A stretch of DNA of 64,000 nt. Origin: Actinomycetospora succinea (lineage in GTDB: Bacteria > Actinomycetota > Actinomycetes > Mycobacteriales > Pseudonocardiaceae). Where the stretch lies: positions 236,627-300,626 of the forward strand of contig NZ_SNYO01000006.1 in NCBI RefSeq assembly GCF_004363095.1. Direction: 5' to 3'. This document shows, one piece after another, positions 22,785 to 31,514 of the stretch (positions are counted from its first letter, which is position 1; the number at the start of each line of letters is the position of its first letter). The notes under the pieces were generated by a model. It was not told the DNA's origin, searched no databases, and saw only the letters and a program-made list of their open reading frames with translations. The translations under genes and the position numbers were made by a program.

Positions 22785-23667
22785 TACCCAGGGCGCGGGC
22801 GGCGTCGACGAAGTGGGCGACGGCCGGCGAGCGGTCGGTGCGTCGCCAGGCGACCTGCAGCGCCACCATCGGCACGTCGCCCGACAGCGGGCGGAACACC
22901 ACGCCCGGCGGGCGCAGGTTCGCGTAGTACGCCGGCTGCAGGGATACCCCGAGCCCCGCGGCGACGAGGCCGAGCTGGGTCTCGATGTCGGCGCCCTCGG
23001 CGACGATGTCCGGGCTGAACCCGTGCTCGCGGCAGTAGCTCGTGATGATGTCGAAGAACGCCGTGCCCAGCGGCCGGGGCCAGAGCACGAACGGCTCGTC
23101 GGCGAGCGCCTCGGGCTCGATCTCGTCGCGCCCGGCCAGCGGGTGGTCGCCGGGCAGCGCGGCGAGCAGCGGCTCGGAGACGAGGTGCTCGACGGCCACC
23201 GTCGCCGTCGGCGGCGCGGCGCGCACCAGGCCCACGTCCAGCCGGCCGTCGGCGATCGCCACGAGCTGCGCGGCGGTGTCCTGCTGGGAGACCTCGAGCT
23301 GCAGGTCGGGGAACGACGCGCGCATCGAGCGCAGGATCCGCGGCGTGATCGAGGCGAGCGCCGTGCCCACCGACCCCACCACGAGCAGGCCCACCGCCCC
23401 GTTCGACGCCTGCGTCACCAGCGTCTGCGCGCGCTCGGCCTCGAACAGCACCCGCGGCGCCGCGTCGAGCAGCACCCGTCCGGCGGGCGTCAGCTCCGTC
23501 GCCCGGCTCGAGCGGTCGAACAGCGCGGCGCCGAGGGTCTTCTCCAGCGCGCGGATCTGCTGCGAGAGCGCCGGCTGGCTGACGTGCAGCCGCTTGGCGG
23601 CGCGGCTGAAGTGCAGCTCGGACGCCACGGTGAGGAACACCCGCAGCTGCCTCAGCTCGACGTCCAT
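22780..23667 (-). CDS. LysR-family regulator of the amine demethylation genes
   Basis: 295 residues from ATG 23667. The HTH is typical: ELRQLRVFLTVASELHFSRA, SQPALSQQIRALEKTLGAALF and LTPAGRVLL. The effector domain (from about 90) follows the usual periplasmic-binding-protein-like pattern. It is divergent from the oxidoreductase gene, and a palindrome at 23705-23732 lies between them, so it probably activates those genes in response to their substrate and controls itself. Confidence 0.92.
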   Translation of the reverse strand: MDVELRQLRVFLTVASELHFSRAAKRLHVSQPALSQQIRALEKTLGAALFDRSSRATELTPAGRVLLDAAPRVLFEAERAQTLVTQASNGAVGLLVVGSVGTALASITPRILRSMRASFPDLQLEVSQQDTAAQLVAIADGRLDVGLVRAAPPTATVAVEHLVSEPLLAALPGDHPLAGRDEIEPEALADEPFVLWPRPLGTAFFDIITSYCREHGFSPDIVAEGADIETQLGLVAAGLGVSLQPAYYANLRPPGVVFRPLSGDVPMVALQVAWRRTDRSPAVAHFVDAARALGT

Positions 23668-23704
23668 GCACCGATCCTGCCCTGCGCCCGTCCGCGAGCG
23701 GGGC

Positions 23705-23732
23705 GCTCTCATAAGCCGGACCTGATGAGAGC
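23705..23732. promoter_or_regulatory. LysR-type binding palindrome
   Basis: GCTCTCAT (23705-23712) and ATGAGAGC (23725-23732) form a perfect 8-12-8 inverted repeat of the LysR-box type. It lies 38 bases upstream of the LysR start and about 90 bases before the oxidoreductase start, in the divergent control region. Confidence 0.75.
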
Positions 23733-23822
23733 AGAGGCAGGGGCGATCGCGGATCCGCACCACGCGGCCGGGTGAGCGCCGAAGGTGGGAGCACATCCGA
23801 GAACACACCCGGAGTGATCACC

Positions 23823-25022
23823 GTGCCCCGCACACGCCCCCGCACCGATCTCCGCCACGTCGTCGTCGGCTGCGGAGGCCTCGGCTCCGCCGCGGCCTAC
23901 TGGCTCTCCCGCTCGCTCGGCGGCCGCGTGCTCGCCCTCGAGCGCCACGCCCTCGGCCACGACCACGGCGCGAGCCAGGACCACTCGCGCATCATCCGGT
24001 ACGCCCAGCACCAGGACGCGTACGCCGCCCTCGCCCGCGAGGCCTACGCCACGTGGCGCGACGTCGAGCGCGTCTCCGGCCAGACGCTCGTCACCGAGAC
24101 CGGTGGCCTGATCATCGAGGACGTCGAGGCCCGCCAGGGCCTCACCACCGGCGGTCGCGACATCGCGGGCTACGCCGCCGTGGCCGACCGCCACGACGTC
24201 GACTTCGAGCTGCTCGACGCCCGGGCCGTGCAGCGCCGCTGGCCCCAGTTCCGCCTCGCGGGCACCGAGGAGGCGATGTACCAGCGCCGCACCGGCATCG
24301 TCGACGCCGCGCGCGCCACCGCCACCCACCTCGCGCTCGCCCGCGGGCACGGCGCGGAGATCCGCGAGCACAGCCCCGTCCGCGCCCTGCGCCCCACCGC
24401 CGGCCACGTCGAGGTCGTCCTCGACGACGAGGTCATCCGGGCCGAGCGCGTGATCGTCGCCGCCGACGCGCGCACCAACGAGGTGCTCGACGGGCTGGCC
24501 GAGATCCCGCTGACCGTGCTCCAGGAGCAGGTCACCTACTACGCGACGCCGAACCTGCTCGACTTCTCGCCGGCTCGGTTCCCGGTGTTCATGTGGCACG
24601 GCGCCGACAACTTCTACGGCTTCCCCGTGCACGGCGAGGTCGCCACGAAGCTCGGGCAGCACATGGGCGGGCACGAGGTCACCGCCGACACCCGCACCTA
24701 CGAGCCCGACCCCTTGCGCCGCAAGCGCCAGGAGGAGTTCCTCGCCGAGCACGTCCCCGGCTTCCTCGGCCCGGAGCTGTACACGAAGACCTGCCTCTAC
24801 ACGATCCCGCCCGACCAGCACTACGTGATCGACACGGTGCCCGGGGAGCCGCGCGTCGCGGTCGGCGTCGGGGCCGGGCACGCGTTCAAGTTCGCCTCGC
24901 TGATCGGGCGCATCCTGGCCGAGCTCGCGACGACGGGGGCCAGCAGGCACCCGATCGGTACCTTCGCCCTCGACCGCCCCGCCCTGACCGACCCGAGCTG
25001 GGGGCGCGCCTTCCATGTCTGA
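23823..25022 (+). CDS. FAD-dependent amine oxidase, sarcosine/N-methyl amino acid oxidase-like
   Basis: 399 residues from GTG 23823, chosen because GGAG lies eight bases upstream; GTG 23772 is possible. The FAD-binding motif is VVVGCGGLGSAAAYWLSR, followed by EHRAL-type ERHALGHDHGASQDHSRIIR, the covalent-flavin neighbourhood seen in monomeric sarcosine oxidases and N-methyltryptophan oxidases. CLYTIPPDQHYVID and VGAGHAFKFASLIG near the C-terminus are family-typical. It oxidatively removes N-methyl groups from secondary or tertiary amines. The start of the Rieske gene overlaps its end by eight bases, so the two act together. Confidence 0.9.
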   Translation: MPRTRPRTDLRHVVVGCGGLGSAAAYWLSRSLGGRVLALERHALGHDHGASQDHSRIIRYAQHQDAYAALAREAYATWRDVERVSGQTLVTETGGLIIEDVEARQGLTTGGRDIAGYAAVADRHDVDFELLDARAVQRRWPQFRLAGTEEAMYQRRTGIVDAARATATHLALARGHGAEIREHSPVRALRPTAGHVEVVLDDEVIRAERVIVAADARTNEVLDGLAEIPLTVLQEQVTYYATPNLLDFSPARFPVFMWHGADNFYGFPVHGEVATKLGQHMGGHEVTADTRTYEPDPLRRKRQEEFLAEHVPGFLGPELYTKTCLYTIPPDQHYVIDTVPGEPRVAVGVGAGHAFKFASLIGRILAELATTGASRHPIGTFALDRPALTDPSWGRAFHV

Positions 25023-26202
25023 GCTCCCGACCCGCTCCCCCGGCTGGTCGCTGCCGCAGGCGGCCTACACCGACGCGGGAGTCTTCGCCGCCGACCTCGA
25101 CCGCGTCTTCGCCGAGCACTGGCTCTTCGCGGGCCACACCGCCGAGCTCGACGCCCCCGGGCGCTACCTCACCGTCGACGTCGGGCGCGACCGCGTGATC
25201 GTCGTCCGCGGCGAGGGCGGCGCCCTGCACGCCCACCACGACGTCTGCGCCCACCGCGGGTCGCGCGTCGCGCCTGAGCAGCGCGGGCAGGTCAAGGCGT
25301 TCGTCTGCCCGTACCACCAGTGGGTCTACGCGCTCGACGGCTCGCTGCGCTCGGCACGGCTGATGGGCGAGTGCTTCGCCACGAGCGCGTACCGCCTCGC
25401 CCCGGTCGCCGTGCGCGAGACCGCCGGGCTGGTGTTCGTCTGCCTCGCGGACGAGCCGCCGGACTTCGAGCCGTTCGCGGCCGCCCTCGAGCCCCGCCTC
25501 GGCCCGCACGGGCTCGCCGACGCGCGCATCGCCGTGCGCGAGAACTACCGCGTCGCCGCCAACTGGAAGACGCTCGTCGAGAACAACCGCGAGTGCTACC
25601 ACTGCGCGGGCAGCCACCCCGAGTTCTCGCTGTCCAACTTCGACGTCGGCATCAACGGCGACGTGCGCACCAACCCCCGCTACGAGCGCGCCCTCGCCGA
25701 CGCCCGGGCGCACTGGACCGCGCAGGGCCTGCCCGGCGAGGACGTCAACTTCCCCGACGGCGCCCCGTACCGCGTCGCGCGCCTGCCCCTGCGCGACGGC
25801 TTCCTCTCCGAGACCCTGGACGGCCGCCCGCTCGCCCCGCCCATGGGCACGCTCTCCGACCCCGACGTCGGCAGCCTGCGCGTGATCTCGCTGCCGAACC
25901 TGTGGGCGCACGCCAACGCCGACTACGCCGTGACCACGCGCCTGACCCCCGTCGACGCGGGCACCACCGACGTCGAGCTCTGCTTCCTCGTCGCCCGCGA
26001 CGCCGTCGTCGACGAGGACGCGCTGGCGGCGGTGTGGCGGGCGACCTCGGAGCAGGACTGGGAGCTCTGCGAGAAGAACTACGCCGGCATCGCCTCGCGC
26101 GGCTACCGGCCGGGCCCGCTGTCCCCGGTGGTCGAGGCCTCGGTGGAGCTGTTCCTCGACTGGTACTCGACCGCCCTCGGCACCGTCCCCGCCGCCGCCT
26201 GA
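25015..26202 (+). CDS. Rieske non-haem iron oxygenase alpha subunit, GbcA-like
   Basis: 395 residues. The Rieske centre is Cys78-x-His80 (CAHRG) and Cys98-x2-His101 (CPYHQW). The catalytic iron site is in ENNRECYHCAGSHPEF (about 190-205). The closest known type is the oxygenase that demethylates glycine betaine (GbcA) or stachydrine. Coupling to a sarcosine-oxidase-like gene suggests a two-step N-demethylation of a quaternary amine for carbon and nitrogen use. The reductase partner (GbcB type) is not encoded here. A short hairpin CCACCC/GGGTGG follows at 26215-26230. Confidence 0.9.
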   Translation: MSELPTRSPGWSLPQAAYTDAGVFAADLDRVFAEHWLFAGHTAELDAPGRYLTVDVGRDRVIVVRGEGGALHAHHDVCAHRGSRVAPEQRGQVKAFVCPYHQWVYALDGSLRSARLMGECFATSAYRLAPVAVRETAGLVFVCLADEPPDFEPFAAALEPRLGPHGLADARIAVRENYRVAANWKTLVENNRECYHCAGSHPEFSLSNFDVGINGDVRTNPRYERALADARAHWTAQGLPGEDVNFPDGAPYRVARLPLRDGFLSETLDGRPLAPPMGTLSDPDVGSLRVISLPNLWAHANADYAVTTRLTPVDAGTTDVELCFLVARDAVVDEDALAAVWRATSEQDWELCEKNYAGIASRGYRPGPLSPVVEASVELFLDWYSTALGTVPAAA

Positions 26203-26332
26203 GCCGCCGCTACTCCACCCGTGTGGGTGGTGGTCGGGCCTCGATGGCGTGACGTCACCCCCTCGTGTGGCTGTCGAGACCGACACTCACCGCCGTCGAT
26301 TCGCGTGATCACTGCGGAGATCGGGGGCGGGC

Positions 26333-27262
26333 ATGGGCGGTCGGTCGGTGGTGGCGGCGACGCTGGTGGCGGCGGCGCTGGTGCTGGGGGCGGTGCCCGC
26401 CGCGGCGGCGGTGAGCGCCGGGAGCCCGGGCAGCGGGGGTGACGGCACCCGGCGGGTCGCGCTCGGCGACTCCTGGGCCGCCGGCACCGCGGCGGGCGGC
26501 GTCGAGGCCGCGTCCGGGCCCTGCCGGCGCAGCCCGCTCGCCTACCCCGCGCTGCTCGCCCGCGCCGCCGGCGAGACCGCCTGGACGTCGCGGGCCTGCG
26601 CGTCGGCGTCGGGCGGCGGCGGCAACGGGCAGTTCAGCTCGCTCTCGGACGCCACCGAGGTCGTCACCGCGACGGTCGGCGCCGACGCCACCGGCCTCGG
26701 CGCCCTCGGCGCGGCGTGCTCGAGCGCGGGCACACCGGCTCGCTGCGACGAGGCCGCCGGCCGCTTCGACCAGGCCCTGCGCGCACTCCCGGGCTCGCTG
26801 GACGCCGCGCTCACCGACATCCGCCGCCGCGCCCCGCGCGCCGCGGTGACGTTCACCGGCTACCCGCTGCTGGCCGAGGGGACGGCGTGCCCCGCGGGGG
26901 CCGCCGACGCCGCGCGGGCGACGCGCCTCGACGACGCCGTGAACCGGCTCGACACCGTGCTCGCCGAGCGCGTCGCCGCCGCCGGGATGCGGTTCGTCGA
27001 CGTGCGCCCGGCCTTCGCGGGCCACGGGGTGTGCGGGCAGGCGCCCTGGCTCACGTCGCTGACCGAGGGCGAGGCGCTCCTCGCCGGCGGCCCGACCGCC
27101 GACGGGCACGCGCTGGGCGTGCTGCCCGCGCTCGCCGCGGCCGCGCCGATGCCCACGCCCGCCCCGACAACGACCGCGACGCCCACCACCCCGACCGCGC
27201 CGGCCGCCTCGCCGGCGCCGCCGGCCGACGGGCGCGCCGCTCCTGGCCTGTTCCCGGGCTAG
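26333..27262 (+). CDS. Secreted SGNH/GDSL-family hydrolase-like protein
   Basis: 309 residues from ATG 26333. A signal peptide covers about 1-26 (cleavage near AAAAV). Block I is ALGDSWAAG (nucleophile Ser). The equivalent of the GGND block III reads TVGADATG, so the usual Asn is replaced; DGHALG near residue 260 is the likely Asp/His block. Six cysteines suggest disulfides, as in actinobacterial secreted lipases. The C-terminus is a Pro/Thr/Ala-rich tail of about 45 residues. Because of the Asn change activity is uncertain. Its stop shares CTAG with the convergent deacetylase gene. Confidence 0.75.
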   Translation: MGGRSVVAATLVAAALVLGAVPAAAAVSAGSPGSGGDGTRRVALGDSWAAGTAAGGVEAASGPCRRSPLAYPALLARAAGETAWTSRACASASGGGGNGQFSSLSDATEVVTATVGADATGLGALGAACSSAGTPARCDEAAGRFDQALRALPGSLDAALTDIRRRAPRAAVTFTGYPLLAEGTACPAGAADAARATRLDDAVNRLDTVLAERVAAAGMRFVDVRPAFAGHGVCGQAPWLTSLTEGEALLAGGPTADGHALGVLPALAAAAPMPTPAPTTTATPTTPTAPAASPAPPADGRAAPGLFPG

Positions 27263-27969
27263 AAGACCTCGAAGTCGACGCGCGCCCGCCCGTCGTCGCC
27301 GCCGGTCGTCGCGAGCACCACCTCGCGGGCCTGCTCGGCGACCGGGCGCGGGTCGAGCGCCGTGAGGTAGGCCTGGTGCTCGGCGAGCGAGGCGATCGCG
27401 GCCTCCTGGTGGCCGGTGACGTCCAGCGTGTGCGTCGGCTGCGTCGAGCTCGCCACCGCGACGTACCGGACCTGCCACGGCTCGAACCCCTCGTCGACGA
27501 GCTCCGGGAAGATCCACCGGTTGGCGGCGTCGCCGGCGGCGTCGATGGTCGCCCGGCCGACCGCCCGGTGGTCGGCGCTGTTCCACGCCCCGGGCCCGAA
27601 CGTCTCGTGGTGGCTGTTGACGACGACGAGCTCCGGGCGGGCGCGGCGGATCTCGCGGGCCAGGTCCCGGCGCAGGTCGATACCTTCGACGACGACGCCG
27701 TCGCGGTGCTCGAGGAAGCGCACGTCGTGCACGCCGACCACCGCCGCGCTGCGCCGCTCCTCGTCCTCGCGCAGCGGGCCCGCCTTCTCGGGCGGCAGGT
27801 CGGCGATCCCGGCCTCGCCCCGCGTCACGAGGACGTAGGACACCTCCCGTCCGGACGACGTCCAGGCGGCGACGGCGGCGGCCGCGCCGTACTCGAGGTC
27901 GTCGGGGTGGGCGGCGACGGCGAGGACCCGGGCGAAGTCGTCGGGCAGGGCCGGGAGGTCGGTGCTCAT
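27259..27969 (-). CDS. PIG-L family deacetylase
   Basis: 236 residues from ATG 27969. The metal site is AHPDD near residue 20, with NSHHETFGPGAWNSADH (His) further on. The family includes the mycothiol enzymes MshB and Mca and other N-acetylglucosamine or amide deacetylases. This protein is shorter than MshB and Mca and lacks their usual flanks, so its substrate is unknown. It converges with the SGNH gene. Confidence 0.88.
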   Translation of the reverse strand: MSTDLPALPDDFARVLAVAAHPDDLEYGAAAAVAAWTSSGREVSYVLVTRGEAGIADLPPEKAGPLREDEERRSAAVVGVHDVRFLEHRDGVVVEGIDLRRDLAREIRRARPELVVVNSHHETFGPGAWNSADHRAVGRATIDAAGDAANRWIFPELVDEGFEPWQVRYVAVASSTQPTHTLDVTGHQEAAIASLAEHQAYLTALDPRPVAEQAREVVLATTGGDDGRARVDFEVF

Positions 27970-28003
27970 GGCGACCAGGGTGGAACCTCGAGCATCGCTG
28001 AGG

Positions 28004-28387
28004 TCAAGCGCCCTCGTCGAGGCGCGCCGCGAGCTTCTTCGGCGCGATGACCCGGTAGGCGTCGGCGACGACCTCGCGGACCTCGTCCCAGTCCGGTCCC
28101 CCGGTCTCGACGTCGAGCCGCATCCCGAGCCAGCCGCGGTGCCCGACGTACGGCGGGCGGAAGAACCGGGCGGGATCGGCGGTGACCATCTCCTCCTGCG
28201 CCCCCTCGGGCGCGGCCACCCAGATCGCCAGGTGCTCGTCGCCGTGGTGGTGCCCGACGTAGCTCACGAACATCTTGCGCACGAACCACGACGGCGACCC
28301 GTGGCTGACCTTCTCGGTGACCTCGGGCAGCGCGAGGCACACCTGGCGCAGGCGCTCGACCAGCTCGTCCGGGTCCACGCCCGGCAT
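28004..28387 (-). CDS. MmcQ/YjbR-family protein
   Basis: 127 residues from ATG 28387. The sequence has the family pattern: LRQVCLALPEVTEKVSHGSP near the start, then SYVGHHHGDEHLAIWVAAPEG and PPYVGHRGWLGMRLD. The fold is a small alpha/beta CyaY-like DNA-associated domain; the biochemical role is not known. It lies 34 bases after the start of the PIG-L gene region and on the same strand. Confidence 0.85.
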   Translation of the reverse strand: MPGVDPDELVERLRQVCLALPEVTEKVSHGSPSWFVRKMFVSYVGHHHGDEHLAIWVAAPEGAQEEMVTADPARFFRPPYVGHRGWLGMRLDVETGGPDWDEVREVVADAYRVIAPKKLAARLDEGA

Positions 28388-28392
28388 CCTGC

Positions 28393-28539
28393 CTACAGGG
28401 CCAGGGCGCTCACCAGGGTCGCGATCACGAACGCCGCCAGGACGATCAGGGTCACCACCCGGATCCAGGGTCGCTGCGTGCTGACCCCGGGCTCGGAGGC
28501 GCCCTCGGTCGGGTCGGTGCGCTCGGCGGGCTCGGTCAT
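28393..28539 (-). CDS. Small single-pass membrane protein
   Basis: 48 residues from ATG 28539; an upstream in-frame ATG at 28575 would add a 12-residue basic leader. The N-terminus is acidic and hydrophilic, and the C-terminus is one transmembrane helix (TLIVLAAFVIATLVSALAL). Tail-anchored topology is likely. Function not recognised. Confidence 0.5.
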   Translation of the reverse strand: MTEPAERTDPTEGASEPGVSTQRPWIRVVTLIVLAAFVIATLVSALAL

Positions 28540-28580
28540 CACGTACCTCACGGATCGGGACGGATCGGACAGCACCGAGG

Positions 28581-29753
28581 CTACCGACCGGCGTGGCCGA
28601 CGCTCGCATGACGGCCGGAGTTGGGTCCCGGGGTGCCGCGCCGCGCCGCGACCGGGTCCTCGACGTCGGCCTGGTGGCGCGGCCGGCGGGGAGCCGGCGC
28701 GTCCTCGTCCGCGGCGTGGCGGCGGCCCGAGCCGCGGACGACGTCCCCGAACGTCGGCAGCGGCCCGGAGATCGGCGCAGGGCGCCGCGGGGCCGGCGCG
28801 ACGTCGGCGGGCAGGGCGAGCGCCGGGACGGGCGTGGCCGGGTCGAGCGGGTCGAGGCGGCTGCCGTCGTCGCCGGCCCCGGCGCCGAAGGACAGCGACG
28901 AGTCGAACCCGCGCAGCATCGCCGTGGCCGGCTGCGCCGCGGGTACGGGGTGCGACGGGCGGGCCGGGGTCGGCGCCGGGGTGCGCGGTCGGATCGCGAC
29001 GGTGGTCGGCTCGGGCGCCGGCTGCGGGACCGGAGGCGCCGGGCGTCGGGGAAGCGCTGTCGCGGTCACCGCGGTGGGCGCGGGCCGGCGGACGGCCTCG
29101 GTGCGTGCGGGCTCGGGACGTGCGGGCCGCGCGGGCTCAGGGCGCGCCGCACGCGCCGGCTCGGGACGTACGGGCTCGGGACGCGCCGGCTCCGGACGTG
29201 CCGGGCGCGCGGCCGTGGACCGCGCGGCGGCCGGGCGGACGGCCTCGGTCGGCGCGGGCTCGGGACGTGCGGGCTCGGGATGCGCAGCCCCGGGACGTAC
29301 CGGCGCCGGACGTGCCGGCGTCGAGCGCGTTGCGGCCGGGCGCACCGCCTCGGTGCGAGCGGCACCTCCCGCAGGCCGCGCGACCTCGCGATCCTGCGCA
29401 CCGTGCCGGTCGCGGGACGACGCCGACGACACCGCCGACTCCTCACGCCGCGCCCGCGGCCGGGCCGGGCGGACGGGCACCGGGACGATTTCCTCGACCG
29501 GCGCCGCGGCCACCGGAGGCGTCGGCGCGGCCTCGCGGCGGCCGCGCAGCCACTGGGCCGCGGCGGAGAGCAGGTACCCGAAGCCGACGAGGCCCCAGAA
29601 CGCCACGACGACGATCTGGATGACGGTCGGGGGGTCGCTGAGCATCGCGACCTGCACGCCCGCGACCGCGAGGCCGGCGAGCCCGAGCACGAGGGCGAAC
29701 CGAGAGCGGGTGGTCAGCTGCCACCGCGAACGCCGCTGCGTCTCCCGCGCCAC
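28581..29753 (-). CDS. Two-helix membrane protein with PEPAR-type Pro/Ala/Arg repeats
   Basis: 390 residues from GTG 29753 (AGGAG just upstream; GTG 29759 possible). Two N-terminal helices lie at about 18-36 and 45-65 (SRFALVLGLAGLAVAGVQV, VIQIVVVAFWGLVGFGYLL). The remaining 320 residues are low complexity: runs of RPEPARPEP, RTEAVRPAA and similar degenerate repeats between about residues 130 and 230, then Pro-rich and acidic parts. It looks like a cytoplasmic, intrinsically disordered tail on a small membrane anchor, as in some actinobacterial cell-envelope or cell-division proteins. No homolog recognised. Confidence 0.6.
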   Translation of the reverse strand: MARETQRRSRWQLTTRSRFALVLGLAGLAVAGVQVAMLSDPPTVIQIVVVAFWGLVGFGYLLSAAAQWLRGRREAAPTPPVAAAPVEEIVPVPVRPARPRARREESAVSSASSRDRHGAQDREVARPAGGAARTEAVRPAATRSTPARPAPVRPGAAHPEPARPEPAPTEAVRPAAARSTAARPARPEPARPEPVRPEPARAARPEPARPARPEPARTEAVRRPAPTAVTATALPRRPAPPVPQPAPEPTTVAIRPRTPAPTPARPSHPVPAAQPATAMLRGFDSSLSFGAGAGDDGSRLDPLDPATPVPALALPADVAPAPRRPAPISGPLPTFGDVVRGSGRRHAADEDAPAPRRPRHQADVEDPVAARRGTPGPNSGRHASVGHAGR

Positions 29754-29892
29754 GCACACCTCCTCGCCGGGCCCGCGGACCCGGACAGAACGGACTCACC
29801 GGGGACGGTACGTGACCGGTTCCCCCGATCGAGACCGGGCACGCGTCATCCCCTCAGGTGTCGCATCGGTGGCGGAGGGCGAAACGTAACGG

Positions 29893-30708
29893 TCAGGTCG
29901 CGGCCTGACAGCGCGCGCACCAGAACAGATTCCGGCTCGCGTGCGTCCGTTTGCTGATCTCCGTACTGCACACGCGGCACGCCTGGCCCGTCCGGCGGTA
30001 CACGTACACCTCGCGGCCACAGCTGCGTCGGTGCGGCTGGTCGTGCTCGTGATCACAGGAGCGGTGCTCGGACTTCACGGTGTCGATCGCGCCGCGCCGC
30101 ACGCCGTCGGCGAGGAGGTCGACGAGGTCCGCCCACACCGCCTCCCACCGCTCGCGGCCGAGCTCGCGGCCCGGCAGCAGCGGGTCGAGGCCGTGCCGGA
30201 AGAGCACCTCGGCGCGGTAGACGTTGCCGACCCCGGCGATCACCGACTGGTCCATCAGCAGCGTGGCCAGCGGCGCGCGGGAGCGGGAGATGCGCGCCCA
30301 GGCGGTCTCGGGGTCGGTGTCGCGGCGCAGCGGGTCGGCCCCGAGCCGCGAGCGCAGCCCCTCGACCTCGCCCTCGGTGAGCACCTCGCAGGCGATCGGC
30401 CCGCGCAGGTCCGCCCAGTGCGTCGGCCCGACCATGCGCATCCGGACCTGACCGCGCGGCGGCGTCACCTCGCCGGTGTGCATCGTGAACTTCCCGTACA
30501 GCCCGAGGTGGACGTGCACGACGAGGTCGTCGGCGTAGACGTGGAAGAGGTGCTTGCCGTGGGCGTCGGCCCGCTGCAGCACCCGCCCGTCGACGAGCTC
30601 GGCGTGCTGCGCGAACCGGCCCTGCGGCGACGAGATCGCCACCTCGTGGCCCGCGAACCGCCGGGTGTGGGTCCGCACGAGGCGGCGGATCGTGTGGCCT
30701 TCGGGCAC
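29893..30708 (-). CDS. nei2: Nei-type DNA glycosylase (Nei2, Rv2464c-like)
   Basis: 271 residues. Pro2-Glu3 (MPEGHT) is the catalytic start of Fpg/Nei enzymes, with the helix-two-turn-helix near ATLLMDQSVIAGVGNVYRAE and a C-terminal zinc finger CRVC...CARC. It excises oxidised bases and cleaves abasic sites. The PEGHT start marks the Nei2 branch of actinobacteria. It opens the block that follows the M. tuberculosis Rv2464c-Rv2478c order. Confidence 0.92.
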   Translation of the reverse strand: MPEGHTIRRLVRTHTRRFAGHEVAISSPQGRFAQHAELVDGRVLQRADAHGKHLFHVYADDLVVHVHLGLYGKFTMHTGEVTPPRGQVRMRMVGPTHWADLRGPIACEVLTEGEVEGLRSRLGADPLRRDTDPETAWARISRSRAPLATLLMDQSVIAGVGNVYRAEVLFRHGLDPLLPGRELGRERWEAVWADLVDLLADGVRRGAIDTVKSEHRSCDHEHDQPHRRSCGREVYVYRRTGQACRVCSTEISKRTHASRNLFWCARCQAAT

Positions 30709-30802
30709 CGGGCCTGCCTACCCCGCGCGGCGTGCGATCAGTCCCCGGCCCCCCGGGGCCTTCGGCACTGGACGCCGCGGGCCGCGAGCGGTCAGATCGA
30801 CC

Positions 30803-31510
30803 ATGGACACCACCTACGACGACCTGTCGGCGGTCTTCGTCAACACGACGCTGAAGCGCTCCCCCGAGCGCAGCCACACCCAGGGCCTCGTCGACCGCAG
30901 CGCGGCGATCATGGAGAAGCAGGGCGTGCGCGTCGACCACGTCCGCGCGATCGACCACGACATCGCCACGGGCGTGTGGCCGGACATGACCGAGCACGGG
31001 TGGGAGCGCGACGAGTGGCCCGCCCTCTACCCGCGCATCCTCGCCGCGGACATCCTCGTCATCGCCGGGCCGATCTGGCTCGGCGACAACAGCTCGGTGA
31101 CCAAACTGGTGATCGAGCGCCTCTACGCCTGCTCGCACCTGCTCAACGACGCCGGCCAGTACGCGTACTACGGGCGCGTCGGGGGCTGCCTGATCACCGG
31201 CAACGAGGACGGCGTCAAGCACTGCGCGATGAACGTCCTCTACAGCCTCCAGCACCTCGGGTACACGATCCCGCCGCAGGCGGACGCGGGGTGGATCGGC
31301 GAGGCGGGGCCGGGGCCGTCGTACCTGGACCCGGGCTCGGGCGGGCCGGAGAACGACTTCACCAACCGGAACACCACGTTCATGACGTGGAACCTGCTGC
31401 ACCTCGCGCGGATGCTGCGGGACGCCGGTGGCATCCCGGCCCACGGCAACCAGCGCTCGGAGTGGGACGCGGGGTGCCGCTTCGACTACCCGAACCCCGA
31501 CTACCGCTGA
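30803..31510 (+). CDS. Flavodoxin-like NAD(P)H-dependent FMN reductase family protein
   Basis: 235 residues from ATG 30803. The N-terminal strand and phosphate loop read VFVNTTLKRSPERSHTQGL, the pattern of NADPH-dependent FMN reductases. ILVIAGPIWLGDNSSVTKLVIERLYA, with the GPIWLG flavin-contact segment, is typical. The C-terminal half contains NEDGVKHCAMNVLYSLQHLG, found in the same family. Binds FMN and reduces a small acceptor, not identified. It sits between nei2 and rpiB, where M. tuberculosis has no gene. Confidence 0.85.
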   Translation: MDTTYDDLSAVFVNTTLKRSPERSHTQGLVDRSAAIMEKQGVRVDHVRAIDHDIATGVWPDMTEHGWERDEWPALYPRILAADILVIAGPIWLGDNSSVTKLVIERLYACSHLLNDAGQYAYYGRVGGCLITGNEDGVKHCAMNVLYSLQHLGYTIPPQADAGWIGEAGPGPSYLDPGSGGPENDFTNRNTTFMTWNLLHLARMLRDAGGIPAHGNQRSEWDAGCRFDYPNPDYR

Positions 31511-31514
31511 GGTG

